Shown here piece after piece: positions 12,099 to 22,647 of a stretch of DNA of 64,000 nt. The notes below the pieces were generated by a model. It was not told the origin of the DNA, searched no databases, and saw only the letters and a program-made list of their open reading frames with translations. Each line of letters opens with the position of its first letter. Positions within the stretch are counted from its first letter, which is position 1. Source of the stretch: Chrysoporthe austroafricana. Lineage: Eukaryota; Ascomycota; Sordariomycetes; Diaporthales; Cryphonectriaceae. The position numbers and the translations under genes were made by a program. The stretch is from positions 186,001 through 250,000 of the forward strand of contig JYIP02000015.1 in assembly GCA_001051155.2 (NCBI GenBank), written 5' to 3'.

Positions 12099-13232
12099 TG
12101 CTTCTGGCTGCCTCGCATCCGACTCCCACTCCAGGCTGCATCGCCATTCCTGCGACATCTGGCCAATTCGACCCGTCAACAGCATTGCTTGCTCACATCA
12201 GCACATGGGGTATATCCCAAAACACGTACTATTTTTCATTACATCCATCCTACACGCTGTCCTTTACGACTTGCATCCGGGCAAGCCTTTTTCTCACCCT
12301 CGCTGAGGCTATCAGGCCAGATACCCGACCTTCGCTTCTCGAACATGAGCCTCAGCGGTTCGGCTTGGCTTCCTGTCTTTACAGCATAGCTTATCAGGAG
12401 TTATTGGCGGGCGGCATTCTGGACGGTAGCGATCTATCTTTTGCATTGACTCGGTATCGGCGGCTTCTTCCTTTACTGATTTCTTGAAATTGGGCGGTCT
12501 ATCCTAGTTGTCGGTTTCATTCGTACATGTCTCAGGAGTTTGCTCGGAGTTTTTTTTTTTTTTTTGTTTTTTTTCACAAGCGCGGTACCAGTCCGGTCAG
12601 GATCAAGGGAATGGGCGGGTGACCTTGGGATGCTTCTGCCGAACCGGTCGGCCTTCACATTGCATTGCATATTGGGGTCTCCCAACCATGCTCGTAGATA
12701 GAGACGGGCGGGCAGACACTGCGTTATCGTTTCTTTCTTTCTTTTTTTATACCTGCATAGCCTAGGTACTGGGGCGGTTAAGAATGGAGTCATATCTGCC
12801 AGCATCGGACGTCGTTCCGATGCCAAGGGCGCCACAACATACACCCAGTGCCATCATTGCTACCGTCTGGCCGTGATCGTGTAACGTGAACTTACCGTCT
12901 GAGTCTCGGGTAGGCCGGTCGGGCGGCCGTCATATGCAGACACATGTCTCTGGCGAGAGACCATGTCTCAGATCTCGCGGGAACACGATGTGCGGATGAC
13001 CCATCGGCCCCCCAACACGACACCACCCTCCAGGAGCCGGTCAACGATGCTCTAAAGTGCCACGCACACTGTGTGCTCCCGGGGACAGGAAGGCGGCTAA
13101 CACACGAGGCAGAGATAAGGCGGGCAGAGCACGGCCGGACAAGTGGGTCTGCAGACAACGGTGAAGCTGTGCCGCTTCGAATTACGCCGGCGGCCCTCTC
13201 AACAACCTCCGCACCCAGTAGACGTCTCGCTT
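12099..13232. other. convergent 3' regions of the Zn2Cys6 and alpha-glucuronidase genes
   Basis: The two neighbouring genes converge here. T-rich runs at about 12551-12575 and 12730-12748 are typical of fungal 3' flanks. No coding signal is seen. Confidence 0.55.
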
Positions 13233-16056
13233 CTAATCTACCACCCCGGGCGGCAAGAAACTGACATAATCCACAAAAGCAGCCTCGATCCCCTGCGGCG
13301 TGCCCACCACCTTGAGCTCCTCCCCCCTCGTGACGGCGACCCCGCGGAACGTGATCCGCGTCGCGGCGCTCTCGTCCGGGAACTCGCTCGGCGCGTGGCC
13401 CAGGGTGTCCTCCATGTCCCCCACCCAGCTGCCCACCGACCTGTTCCCGAGGAACACCTCCCAGCGCGCGCGGCCGCCGATCACGTCGAAGTAGTTGACG
13501 GCGAGGTCGTACACGCCCGTGTCGAACGGGACCGCCGCGGTCGCGGTGCCGGCCGTGTCGTTGCTGCTCGTCATGATCCCCTTGTACCCGCTCGCCGCCT
13601 CGAACGGCTCGACGTACAGCACCTCGTACCCGTCGAGCGCCATGTCCTCGGCCTCGATGCGGTACGGGTGGTGCGCGGCGCGCCCGCGCGCGTCCGGGAT
13701 GCCCGTCATGTTGAGGTAGAAGTCGACGATGCTGTCGCGCCACACGAGCGCGTGGCCCGCCTGGTACGACTGCCGGAACAGCACCTCGCCGAAGCGCCGG
13801 TCGTCGACGCCCGGCCGGCCCCGGAGCCCCTCCCACAGGCGCACGAGCCGCTGCGCCGTCTCGGCGCCCGCGTAGTGCGCGTCGTAGAAGTGCTGGATCA
13901 CCGTCCCGCCCGACTTGAGCGGCTGCGTCCACGGCACGTGGTGGAACCACAGCAGCAGCTCGTCGGGCGTCGAGTCGATGTCCTCGTACGCCTGGTACAC
14001 CTCCGCCGGGTACTGCGCGCTGTACCCCGTGCCGTTGCCCGTGCCGTTGAACACGGTGCGGTCCATGCCGACCCTCTCGGGCCCTGCGCGTGTCCACTGG
14101 CAGTATCCCTAGGGCGCAGGGAGTCAGTCTTGGTCTTCCAAGGAGGGAGCTTGACGTCAAATGGGGGAGGCAGCGGTTCAGGAAGGCTTTGGCCTTGACG
14201 AAGGATGTTTGAGGACCATAACAGGAGAAAAGAGCACTCGCTTTCTACTGCGTGAGAACTTCAACGTTGAACTGCAATCCCCCGTGCAACGACAAAGGGT
14301 GAAGGAAAAGGGGGTCTGAAAATGCCGCGTGGGGGGGTCAAGAAGAAAGAATCTCAGAGATTCTTACATTTCCATCCTGCGACTGAGGCTTTGGCCCATA
14401 GTGGTTGCCCAGGATGTTGGTCAGGGTCTGGATGCCCAGGTTGCCGGTGTAGTTCTCGTAGGCAGGCCAGGAAAGCATGGACATCTCCGTGATGGTGTCG
14501 ACGACGGCGTGGTCAGAGGAGAAGGTCAGGCGGATCCAGTCCTGGAGGATGGGCTCGGGCTCCTGCGCGGGGTCCCAGGCGAGGCGCCCGTAGGCGTACA
14601 GGTTCGACATGGCGAGGTGGCTGCCGAGCCAGGTGCTGTTCATGCCGACGTTGACGACGGCGGCGGAGCCCGAGAGGGTCCTGTTGAAGCGGCGCCCGCC
14701 GACGATGTCCCGCACGAGCGAGGTCTGGTTGTCCACCCGCAGGTCGAAGTCCAGCACCGTCTTCCACAGCGGCGGCAGGTAGACCAGGTGGCACTGCTGG
14801 CCCAGGTACTCCTGGGCGACCTCGAGCTCGATCCCGACGTTGGTGTGGAGCAGGTTCGCGAAGAGCGGGCTCGTCGGCTCCCGCACCTGGAAGTCGATCG
14901 GGCCGTACTTGATCTGCACCACGACGTTGTCGTCGAACTCGCCGTCGAGCGGCTGGAAGTAGTCGACGGCAGCCTTGGCCCGGTCGGCGTACCAGTCGCT
15001 CTCGTTCAGCATGTCGTTGTAGACGAACGCCCGGTACATGATGGTCCCGCCGTGCCGCGCGGTCGGCTGTGCGAAGAGGTTGGCCCCCTCGGCCAGCGTC
15101 CTGTTGTACGACAGAGGCCCAGGCTGCCCCTCGCTGTCGCCCTTGACCAGGAAGCCGGCGAGGTCCGGGACCGTCTCGTAGATGTAGTCCGTGATATTGG
15201 TCCACCACGCCTGCACGGCGGGGTCCAGGGGATCAAAGGTCCCGAGGGTCGCGTTCGGGCTGGCGAAGTTGAGCGAGATGCCCACCTGCACGCCCCACGG
15301 CCGCATGGCGTCGGCGATGCGCCCCAGGCCGGCGATGTTGGTATCGTTCAGCATGTTCTCGTCCGCGTTGACGTTGTTGACGATCAGGCCGTTGATGCCG
15401 ATCGAAGACAGCAGCCGCGCGTAGTCGACCACCCTGCTGAGGTCCTCCTTGACGCCGCCGCCCTCGAAGAAGATGGACGGCCCGGCGTAGCCGCGCTCGA
15501 TGCTGCCGTCGAGGTTGTCCCATTGGTTGACCCAGCGCACGGGCGCGTTGGGGCTGCTCGCGTACGCGACGGGGGTGAAGTTGCCCTGCGCCAGCATGGA
15601 GAGGTAGGTGAACGCGCCGTACAGCGCCCCACGCTCCGTCTGCGACAGGATGAGGACGCCGCCGCCGCCGCCGCCGCCGCCGCTCGTGTCGAGCCAGAAG
15701 CCGTCGCTCTGGAGGGCGGGCGTGCTGGCGAGGCTCCCACCTGCCTCGGCGTAGCCTGCGAGGGTGCCGACGGTGATGGACGAGCCGTTCCCGGGGAGGG
15801 CGCTGGCCACCGAGACGGACTTGCCCAGGATGCCTCGGATCCCCTGCTCCAGCTCCAGGCCGGCTGTGTACACCGGGCTGGTCGTGGTGGTGTTGAGGGC
15901 CACCACCGTCGAGGGGACGCTGGCGGCGTGTTCTGCCGCATCGGGGATGCGTGCGTAGCGGAGCCAGGCGGCGAGGCCATCCTCGGCCACGACCGGCCCT
16001 GCTAGGAGAGGCACCAGGAGGGGGGGGAGGAGGAGGAGGAGGAGTCTGTGCAGCAT
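13233..16056 (-). CDS. aguA: secreted alpha-glucuronidase, GH67
   Basis: Exons 14368-16056 and 13233-14108 with one 259-bp intron (donor GTAAGA, acceptor CCCTAG, phase 0) give 854 residues, the usual size for fungal GH67. The enzyme removes 4-O-methyl-glucuronic acid from xylo-oligosaccharides and acts outside the cell after xylan is cut. A Leu-rich signal peptide occupies about residues 1-24. By alignment from memory with the bacterial GH67 structures, the general acid should be E309 (VKGDSEGQPGP) and the two other carboxylates D388 (YGPIDFQVREP) and E416 (AQEYLG). The C-terminal exon carries the conserved block around FHHVPWTQPLKSGGTVIQHF. Several N-x-S/T sites suggest heavy glycosylation. 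Odd point: a run of eight glycines near residue 125, encoded by a GCC repeat, which looks like a recent microsatellite expansion in a loop. Candidate XlnR/Xyr1-type sites lie upstream. Confidence 0.95.
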
Positions 16057-16122
16057 GGTAGGTGTTCAGGGGACGGTGGCCATCGCTCGAGCTGGTGGAC
16101 AGGATACGAAGCGGCGGGCGAA

Positions 16123-16130
16123 GGCTTTTA
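16123..16130. promoter_or_regulatory. TATA-like / GGC(T)4 element upstream of the GH67 gene
   Basis: On the plus strand it reads GGCTTTTA, which fits the Xyr1 consensus GGC(A/T)4. Read on the gene's own strand it is TAAAAGCC within ATAAAAG, a TATA-like sequence about 70 bp before the ATG. The TATA reading is more likely given its position; both are inferences from motif alone. Confidence 0.3.
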
Positions 16131-16480
16131 TCACCGCACGCCAGGCAGACCTCCTTCCCAGCCCACGACAAGCAGATGGCGACTCAGTCATGGCCGTCAT
16201 TTGCTGGTCGGCACTGTGTGCCGTCGCTTAGGCCCAGCAGGGGAGGAGGAGATATAGTCCCTTTACCCATGAACCCGTTTCCCCGCAAACCTGCGAGCAC
16301 TACTAGTGTCCCGGGCCCCGTTCGCCACGGAAACGACTCTGCCATTTTTCACGCTCGGTGTCCACGAGACCGAGGCCGGCGGTGTATGGCAGACGATTCT
16401 CCCCAGATCTGCCTGGGACGTCCTCCACATCGTCATGCGGGGGAGATCCATCCACAGATGGCCTGTAGTCCCGCGAATTA

Positions 16481-16487
16481 GGCTAAA
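16481..16487 (+). promoter_or_regulatory. candidate XlnR/Xyr1 binding site
   Basis: GGCTAAA, the classical XlnR core in Aspergillus, lies about 425 bp upstream of the GH67 start codon. XlnR is known to control aguA in Aspergillus, so the location is sensible. A 7-bp motif alone is weak evidence. Confidence 0.35.
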
Positions 16488-18153
16488 TACCACATGTCCC
16501 CAGCCATATTTCGCCCTGTGGCCCGGGTAAAGTAGTAGCTGGAAAACCTGCTGGTCGATCAGGGGAGGACAACGTCCAGCGGCCAGAGGAGGAAGACTCA
16601 CGGGCTGGGCCACCTCGCTGGAAAGTTTTGGCCTGCTGCTGCAGGAACGGCGCATGTCCGGCTCCAGGTGTTCGTCCAAGACATGCAGCTAGAGTCCGAT
16701 CGGTCGGTGAGAAGCCGGCAGAAGCCGGAACAGCCTCTGACCGCTCCACTCAGTCGTAAGTTGCCCCTTGGGTGAAGGGGCGGGTCCCTAGCGGTTCGAT
16801 TTACTGCCTTAGTCAGGAGAAGAGGGCACACACAGGCAGATGGAGCGGTCAAGGCTCAGTCATCCCCTGAAGGCGTTTTGCAATGTGTATTATTGGTTTT
16901 CAAGACCAACTCGAATTCTGCAATACATACTGGCGGTCCACATGCAGAGGACGAAAAGGCAGAAAGAACTAGGAGGCGCAAACCCGTTGGACATGAATAG
17001 TGAATAGTCTAGCTCTCTCGAGATGGAAGGACATGACCCTAATCATTTGCGAAAATTGCTCGCTTATTCGTTGAGGGAAGGTCAGGCAAGAAGCGAGGCT
17101 GACGAGACCACCTCCGCGTAGTGGAATGATAGCCAGTACCATAATTACCTCCAATAGTCACTTCCCCCCGCCCCCCCCCTCTCTCTACTGGCATGTAGGA
17201 ATTCCGAATACCACATCTGCGACCCCGAAGATGCTAAGAGGATGGCGTCGCCAACTCCCCGTTTATTCATGAGGCGGACCTGCAATTCTCCAAAGGCCAC
17301 AAGGCTGTTTGTTTAGTGTCCGCCTTGTTTTCGGGCCTTCTTGTTTTCGTGTTGTGTTCACATTGCTGACACCAAAAGAATCCCCTTCGTCTGCAAGAAC
17401 GAAATGGCTCACTTTGGGAAATCACGTCTCTCAAAGTGCCGATTTCTCCTGCTGAAGACAACGAGGCGAGCGATGGCGGGTAATTGGACGATATTTCGAC
17501 GCCGGAGGACATAGTTCCAAATTATTTAAAGGTCCTTGGTCTTCTCCATGACGGACATGTTAGGATCCCCATCACCTCCGTCTTTCAAGCTGTTGCAGCC
17601 ATGCCTTCCTCGCTTTTGAGTGTTCCCACCACGTCTGCGCCCGCAAAGGGCAAATCAGGCACGGCCAGGTCGGACAGTCCACGAAGTACCGTTGCTGAGA
17701 GGGGCGACGAGGAGGATCATCTCCCCCTTCAGCGCTATCCCAACATATTTCTCTAGTGACATCACCAAGCCACTGATGCCATATCAACAATCGAGAACAC
17801 ACAAGACTGCGTCTGGAGGCGATGAGGAAAGCCCTGCGCAGCCGGAACCACGCTTCACGAATGCCCAGGACTCAGTGGATGGTCTGTCGCGCCTCTCGTC
17901 AACCGGCATCAAATTGATTAATTTTGGACCTGTGGTTGCTCTACGCCCGTGATGACATCGCAATGCTCAATGGGGTGCCCGGCGGGGGCTTGGGGCTGGA
18001 TAGGACCTGTACACTGATGTGAGTTTTCTTTTCTTGTAATCTATAGCTCATGTCGATGCCTAGGTAGCAAGCCAAATAACACAAAACCAAATACACAACT
18101 CCTGTTTTCATCGAGCCCGAGTCTCACGACACGAGGCCCCCGGGCTGTCGGTA

Positions 18154-18194
18154 GAGCGGGGAACTCAACACTGCGAAAGTTTACTTCCCCGCTC
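18154..18194. promoter_or_regulatory. inverted repeat with two divergent CreA-like sites
   Basis: Perfect 10-bp arms GAGCGGGGAA (18154-18163) and TTCCCCGCTC (18185-18194) are separated by 21 bp. Each arm contains GCGGGG, which matches the CreA/CRE1 consensus SYGGRG. The pair ends 65 bp upstream of the TATA box of the dehydrogenase gene. Carbon catabolite repression is therefore a reasonable guess; a dimeric zinc-cluster protein is an alternative. Confidence 0.4.
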
Positions 18195-18258
18195 GACACT
18201 ACGATGGGCACGCGGGGAGAAGTGCAGGATGGTATCCGAAGTTCCTGCGATCAAGAGC

Positions 18259-18266
18259 TATAAATA
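18259..18266 (+). promoter_or_regulatory. TATA box of the SDR gene
   Basis: TATAAATA, about 146 bp upstream of the ATG at 18412. It is the only good TATA match in this promoter. Confidence 0.6.
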
Positions 18267-18411
18267 CGCACTTGCTGTGCAGCAGACACCATCTCTGAGC
18301 AGCTCACACCGGGCGCTTGAGGATATCGTAAACCAGACTCTTCGAGATCGAAACCAAAGCTCCCGAATGCGCCCTCATCGCGCTGCTTGACAGTCACTTG
18401 TGCAGCCCATC

Positions 18412-19085
18412 ATGTCTTCAAATCCCGTCGGCGTGGCCATCGTGACGGGCGGCAGCAGTGGCATCGGGCTGGCCCTGACGAACCACCTCGTCGCGAAGAG
18501 GTGGCACGTCTTCATCCTCGACGTCCAGCCCCCCGTGCTCCCCGTCCTGCCCGAGCTCACCACGTTCCTCAAGGCGGACGTCTCGAAGTGGGAAGAGCTC
18601 GCCGCGGCCTTCCAGACCGCCTACTCCAGGTTCTCGCGCCTGGACTTCTGCGCGCTGAACGCCGGCATCGACGACAGGGACGACATCTTCCACTCCATCT
18701 CTGGGGACCCGGCCAAGCCGCCGCGGAAGCCGAACATGCTGACATTTGAGGTGAACCTGTTCGGGCCGTACTACGGCGTCAAGCTCGCGGCCCACTACAT
18801 GAGCCTCAATCCCGAGCCGGCGCCCCGGGGCGGCAAGATCGTCATCACAGCGTCGACGGCGGCGTTCCGCGCGCACCCCGTCGTGCCGCAGTACAGCTCT
18901 ACAAAACACGGCCTCCTAGGCCTTGCGCGCGCCCTTGCGCCCCGAGCGAGGGACTTTAACATCCGAATCAATGTGAGTAGCGCTCATCCGCCCAGGGCTC
19001 TCAAACCCCCTGTCTTGAGAGGTTGTCCAAGACGTTTCCAATATGTGTTTTGAGAGAATCAGGGCTGAGCATCCGGGACTTCACT

Positions 19086-19134
<49 letters not shown>

Positions 19135-19190
19135 TTTTTTTTTTTTTTTTCCCCCCCCCCCCCCTCCNTCTCCTCTTCCCTTTCCCCCTC

Positions 19191-19241
<51 letters not shown>

Positions 19242-19616
19242 ATCGCGCCCCTCGAGGAACACAGACCGCAGGAGATTGACTGAGAACTGTTCAAGTGTCT
19301 CTGCCCGGCGATGGTAGCCACGGGACTAGCGCCCCCTACTCTGTTAGAGGGAGTTCCCGATTCAATGATGACCCCGATGAGTACCATGCTGAGGGCATTC
19401 GACGATCTCGGCGAATTTGACAGGCTGGCGAAAGAGGGGAGAGCGGCCTGGGTGAGCCAGGGACATAGCGGCGCTGCTGTCGAGGGCAACTTGAAGGAGC
19501 TTTATTATAGGGAGGAGCCACGCTTCGGCGACATCGGTGAAGCCGACCCAAACGTCGCACAGGCCTGGGAGAGGGCGTACGTGGAAAGGAATAAGAAATT
19601 TGCAGAGGGTATATGA
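18412..19616 (+). CDS. short-chain dehydrogenase/reductase (classical SDR), two exons
   Basis: Exons 18412-18972 and 19296-19616 give 293 residues. The 323-bp intron starts GTGAGT after codon Asn187 and ends TTCAAG; joining restores INCLCPAMVATGLAPP, a standard SDR block. The NAD(P)-binding motif TGGSSGIG is at residues 12-19, NAG follows near 82, and the catalytic triad is S148, Y161 and K165 (YSSTK). The sequence resembles the 15-hydroxyprostaglandin-dehydrogenase-like SDRs of fungi; substrate cannot be deduced. I start at the ATG of MSSNPVG because nothing upstream in frame begins with ATG and the Rossmann beta strand begins eight residues later. The protein lacks a signal peptide, so it should be cytosolic. 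The intron is odd: it contains CT, T and C runs and one ambiguous base at 19168, so its true length is uncertain. Confidence 0.9.
19089..19236. repeat. CT microsatellite plus T, C and T homopolymers with an N, inside the SDR intron
   Basis: About 18 CT units, then about 25 T, then 14 C, an N at 19168, mixed pyrimidines and about 42 T. The run of homopolymers meeting at an N suggests a collapsed or patched assembly gap. Confidence 0.8.
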
Positions 19617-20063
19617 AGAGATGGAACTGGGAGCTTCGGTCTTCCAGTGCAAGCAAGAATAGGGCCGTCGTTACTGTAGTACTTTGAGAGGGAGTGATCC
19701 CTGGTGGTCTTGGTGACCTCCAGCCTAAAAAGCCGGTGCTTGGATATAGCGAGGAAATAGTCAACCTCGGTGGCTTTATCTCTCGAATCTAGTCCTCGCA
19801 ATTGGGATGAACTTGGCCGTCTAATACGGCTCGACCAACATCTTTTACTTATCCATCGCCTCCTGCGAATGCTCCTCCATTCTGATAGTTGTTGGCTAGT
19901 CCGTCCTTCCACTCAGTGGAGCTCCGGTGGCATGTGTTGAGCGACTAAAGATCCCCCAATGTGACAGCCCACAAGACCAATACTGAATCACTTCTTTGTA
20001 CAGGCGTTCCTGCAAATATTTGTGGCCGGAACCGACAAGGGTCTTGCAGCCAGGACCCACTCT

Positions 20064-20087
20064 GCATGGAAATAGCTAAACAAACAG
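20064..20087. repeat. left terminal inverted repeat of the Tc1/mariner-type relic
   Basis: Ends inward with TAAACAAACAG, and is matched in reverse complement at 21303-21326 over 24 bp with two C/T differences. Weaker similarity (GTTCTAGC versus GTTCCTAGC) continues further in. Confidence 0.75.
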
Positions 20088-21302
20088 GATAGTTCTAGCA
20101 AGCTCAGTACTATTTTACTATAGCTTCATATTATCCAAAGGATGTTAACGAACTACCTATCTTTCGAAACTCTGTTACGACATCTTTATTTCTCCCTTCT
20201 ATATATTCGTTGCCACTATTGCACTGAATAACTTGTTCGACATGCCATGGTATCCTTTCAACAAAAGCACGCAGTCGAGCCATTTCGAAATCTTGCCATG
20301 CCTTCTTCCAAGCTTTCTCAGCATCAGCTCTATTTTGCGGCGATCCAGATTTAGTCGTACGTCATTTAAGCTCAGGCCAAATAGGTTTAATCATATTGAG
20401 ATCTGGTAAATTGTTCTTTTAGAATAGCCGTTGTATATCATGCAAAGAGTGAATAGCAGCTTGTGCGGCGTATGCATGGCTTAGTGCTCTTGAACCAGGA
20501 TGTTGGGGCCAAGCTTCTTTGCAAAAGGGATCAATTTGTCAACAAGGATCTCTTTTTGATAGCGTTACCAATCGATACCTTTGCCATCCCCTTGAACAAG
20601 CCGTCCAGTCTTCTCACACCACTCCCATTGTCGACGCCGAACAGTCTGGGGGCTTGTTACTTGTGCACTTGCATACCGGCAAGCTTCTTCCTCTTCCCAT
20701 TTAGCTCTAGCTGCCGGTTCCATCTCGACGTTCAGCTTGTCAAGCACCGGAGCTGCCTCTCTCTTCTCACCTGCCGCCTCTGGCTTCCAACCTTCAAGTG
20801 TCCAATGACGTCTTTAAGCACTATCCAACCGAGCTTGTCTCATCTCCGGCAATAGACCTGGGCTGCGCGTCGGCTTTGTCTTAGATAAGCCAGCTTTTGT
20901 CAAGACTGTTTACATAGGTCTTGGCGAGATCCAGTTATCTAGCTTCTCAGCAATTGCTTTACAACTGAGCCCCCTGCCATACCGATCTTTGCGAACAATA
21001 TCAAGAGCATTATTCGCTTCTTTATCTCATTTTCGAGGGCATCCAGTATGGATACCATCCTCGACGTATGCATCAAGGATTAGAATAGGCCGTCGAGATG
21101 GATCAAAACTACGGTCAAAGGTTTTTATCCACTATCGCTTTTGAGTTTTTATCGGAATGCTAGTATAACCAAAGATATCTTGATAGTTATGGCCAAGAGC
21201 AATATAGCTCAAGACTTGAGATCTTGTTGAAAGATAATATTCCATTGTTGATTTAGTACGTCTGTAATGCGATAAGAAGAGAGAAGCTAGGAACGGCAGC
21301 GG

Positions 21303-21326
21303 CTGTTTGTTTAACTATTTCCGTGC
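21303..21326. repeat. right terminal inverted repeat of the Tc1/mariner-type relic
   Basis: Begins CTGTTTGTTTA and mirrors 20064-20087. It lies about 113 bp upstream of the F-box gene start codon, so the element now forms part of that gene's promoter region. Confidence 0.75.
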
Positions 21327-21438
21327 TGTGCACCCAGCATTTATTTATTTAAACCCAGAAGGCCTAGGCCACACCATAGCTTCTTCTGAGAGGACCAATA
21401 CACACTTTCACGTACCCCCAGCTACCATTACACTCAAG

Positions 21439-22647
21439 ATGTCGTCATCTCCATCACCTACCCCAACAACCCCAAGTAGCTTCCCCTATGAAACTACAGA
21501 ACAAATCATGCAAAACAATGGTTACGATCGCAGTCAGGCATGGAATCGCCTCGTGTCGCTTGCTCCGGCTGACCTCCCAGAAACGACCATTTTTGAGATC
21601 CTCCCAAGCACACTGGCACAAGACTCCGGTCCTGCTGCAGATTTGGGCGACCTATTCTTGCCTCTGGAAATCGTGCAAGAGATATGCCGCAGCTTCGATA
21701 TATCTACCGCGTTGGCATTCAGTCAGGTCAACCGGCGGGCTAGGGAGGTTATTGCCAGCGTCAAGGAGATTCGCCAGCTCCGCCAGCACCTTACCGGATG
21801 CCTGTGGCTCCTCTTTAAGAACAAAGCCGCTTATTTTACAGAGGTGATACCGCTCCACGATGCTCTGTTCAGCAAGGTATGCAGCTATTGCGAGCAGCAC
21901 TTCGGTAGTTTCCTTTTCATATTAACGACGCGGCGGTGCTGCTTCTACTGTCTCAGCCAGCGTAACGAGATCCAACCTATACCTTCCCAGTTATTGCAAT
22001 ATTTATGCACCCCATACTCCTACGGGTGTCCACCTGGCACCATGAAAGATTCCAGCAAGCCATACCCTCAGGATGTAAGGAACTTGGGTGCAGTTATGTT
22101 CAGTAACCCCAAGACAAATGGAGGCGCGTGGGAGGGCTACATAATTGGGTATGAGACGGCCAGGAAGGTGTTGCGAACAACGGATAACAAGCCGCCAAGG
22201 CCGTTTCGAGAAGTCGATATCGCTAATCAGGACCCAAACTACTCCTGCAATCTCTTTATTCGCCCGTTCCGCCTCACCATGAGGTGGCTGTCTGCCACCC
22301 CACTGCCCTGCGTGGACCCCCAAACCCAACTTATCCAGAAGCCACTGGCCTGTAGCGGCTGCTATTTCAATGGCGACGCGATGCCCGAGAGCTACAAGAA
22401 CCCCATGGACCATACGACACATGCAGTATTCTCTTGGCGTAATCTTCTCTACCTGAGGGAGGATTTTCTGCAGCACGTGCGCACGTGCAAGAAGGTCAAG
22501 CAGGTGTACGAGATCCTTGGGGAGTCCCCTGGCAATCCAGAGCGGCTCGACGTGTCTACGAAAAGGGCTATCCTAGAGTTGATGAATCCTAAGGAGACCC
22601 GGGGCGCCAATTGCTGGATCTCTGACGAACTCCATCGGTTGTACTAG
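21439..22647 (+). CDS. F-box protein with Cys clusters
   Basis: A single exon of 402 residues from ATGTCGTCATCTCC. An F-box-like segment covers about residues 70-108 (LGDLFLPLEIVQEICRSF then ALAFSQVNRRAREVI), which would bind Skp1 in an SCF ubiquitin ligase. It is followed by Cys pairs (VCSYCEQHFG and RRCCFYCLSQR, about residues 150-178) and a later CSGCYFNG...HVRTCKK set; such Cys pairs are common in the large fungal F-box families and may bind zinc. No leucine-rich repeats, WD40 or Kelch domain is seen, so the substrate is unknown. The in-frame sequence upstream of the chosen ATG begins with an ATG (21307) inside the transposon end and looks non-coding. These families expand fast and often sit near transposons, as here. 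Confidence 0.75.
   Translation: MSSSPSPTPTTPSSFPYETTEQIMQNNGYDRSQAWNRLVSLAPADLPETTIFEILPSTLAQDSGPAADLGDLFLPLEIVQEICRSFDISTALAFSQVNRRAREVIASVKEIRQLRQHLTGCLWLLFKNKAAYFTEVIPLHDALFSKVCSYCEQHFGSFLFILTTRRCCFYCLSQRNEIQPIPSQLLQYLCTPYSYGCPPGTMKDSSKPYPQDVRNLGAVMFSNPKTNGGAWEGYIIGYETARKVLRTTDNKPPRPFREVDIANQDPNYSCNLFIRPFRLTMRWLSATPLPCVDPQTQLIQKPLACSGCYFNGDAMPESYKNPMDHTTHAVFSWRNLLYLREDFLQHVRTCKKVKQVYEILGESPGNPERLDVSTKRAILELMNPKETRGANCWISDELHRLY

Larger units (their letters stand above)
16057..18411. other. divergent intergenic region between GH67 and the SDR gene
   Basis: About 2.3 kb between two divergently transcribed genes, so it should hold both promoters. Short open frames at 17484-17950 have no family motif, start without a good ATG context or are broken. 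A run of C residues lies near 17166-17179. Confidence 0.5.
20064..21326 (-). mobile_element. decayed Tc1/mariner-type DNA transposon with inverted ends
   Basis: The minus strand from an ATG at 21245 down to about 20170 reads as a broken transposase. It opens with a helix-turn-helix-like N-terminus (VLSYIALGHNYQDIFGYTSI), continues through KAIAEKLDNWISPRP, and reaches the DDE_3-type core (NILVQE, then NNLPDLNMIKPIWPELK, then RADAEKAWKKAW, then IPWHVEQVI and NSGNEYIEGR). Several in-frame stops, mostly TAG/TAA, and frameshifts break it. Both ends carry 24-bp inverted repeats (20064-20087 and 21303-21326) differing at two positions, both C/T changes. AT-richness and these transitions fit RIP. The 1.26-kb length is normal for the superfamily. 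I could not see a clean TA target duplication just outside the ends, so the exact borders remain open. The element cannot encode a working transposase. Confidence 0.8.

Noticed and set aside
14329..16005. 558-codon open frame on the plus strand
   Set aside because: It is the antisense frame of the GC-rich GH67 exon; Val/Arg/Asp/Gly bias and no domain. The minus-strand GH67 has catalytic motifs and a signal peptide.
21307..21438. Upstream in-frame ATG that would lengthen the F-box protein by 44 residues
   Set aside because: The extension begins inside the transposon end and has non-coding composition; the next ATG at 21439 gives a normal F-box protein start.
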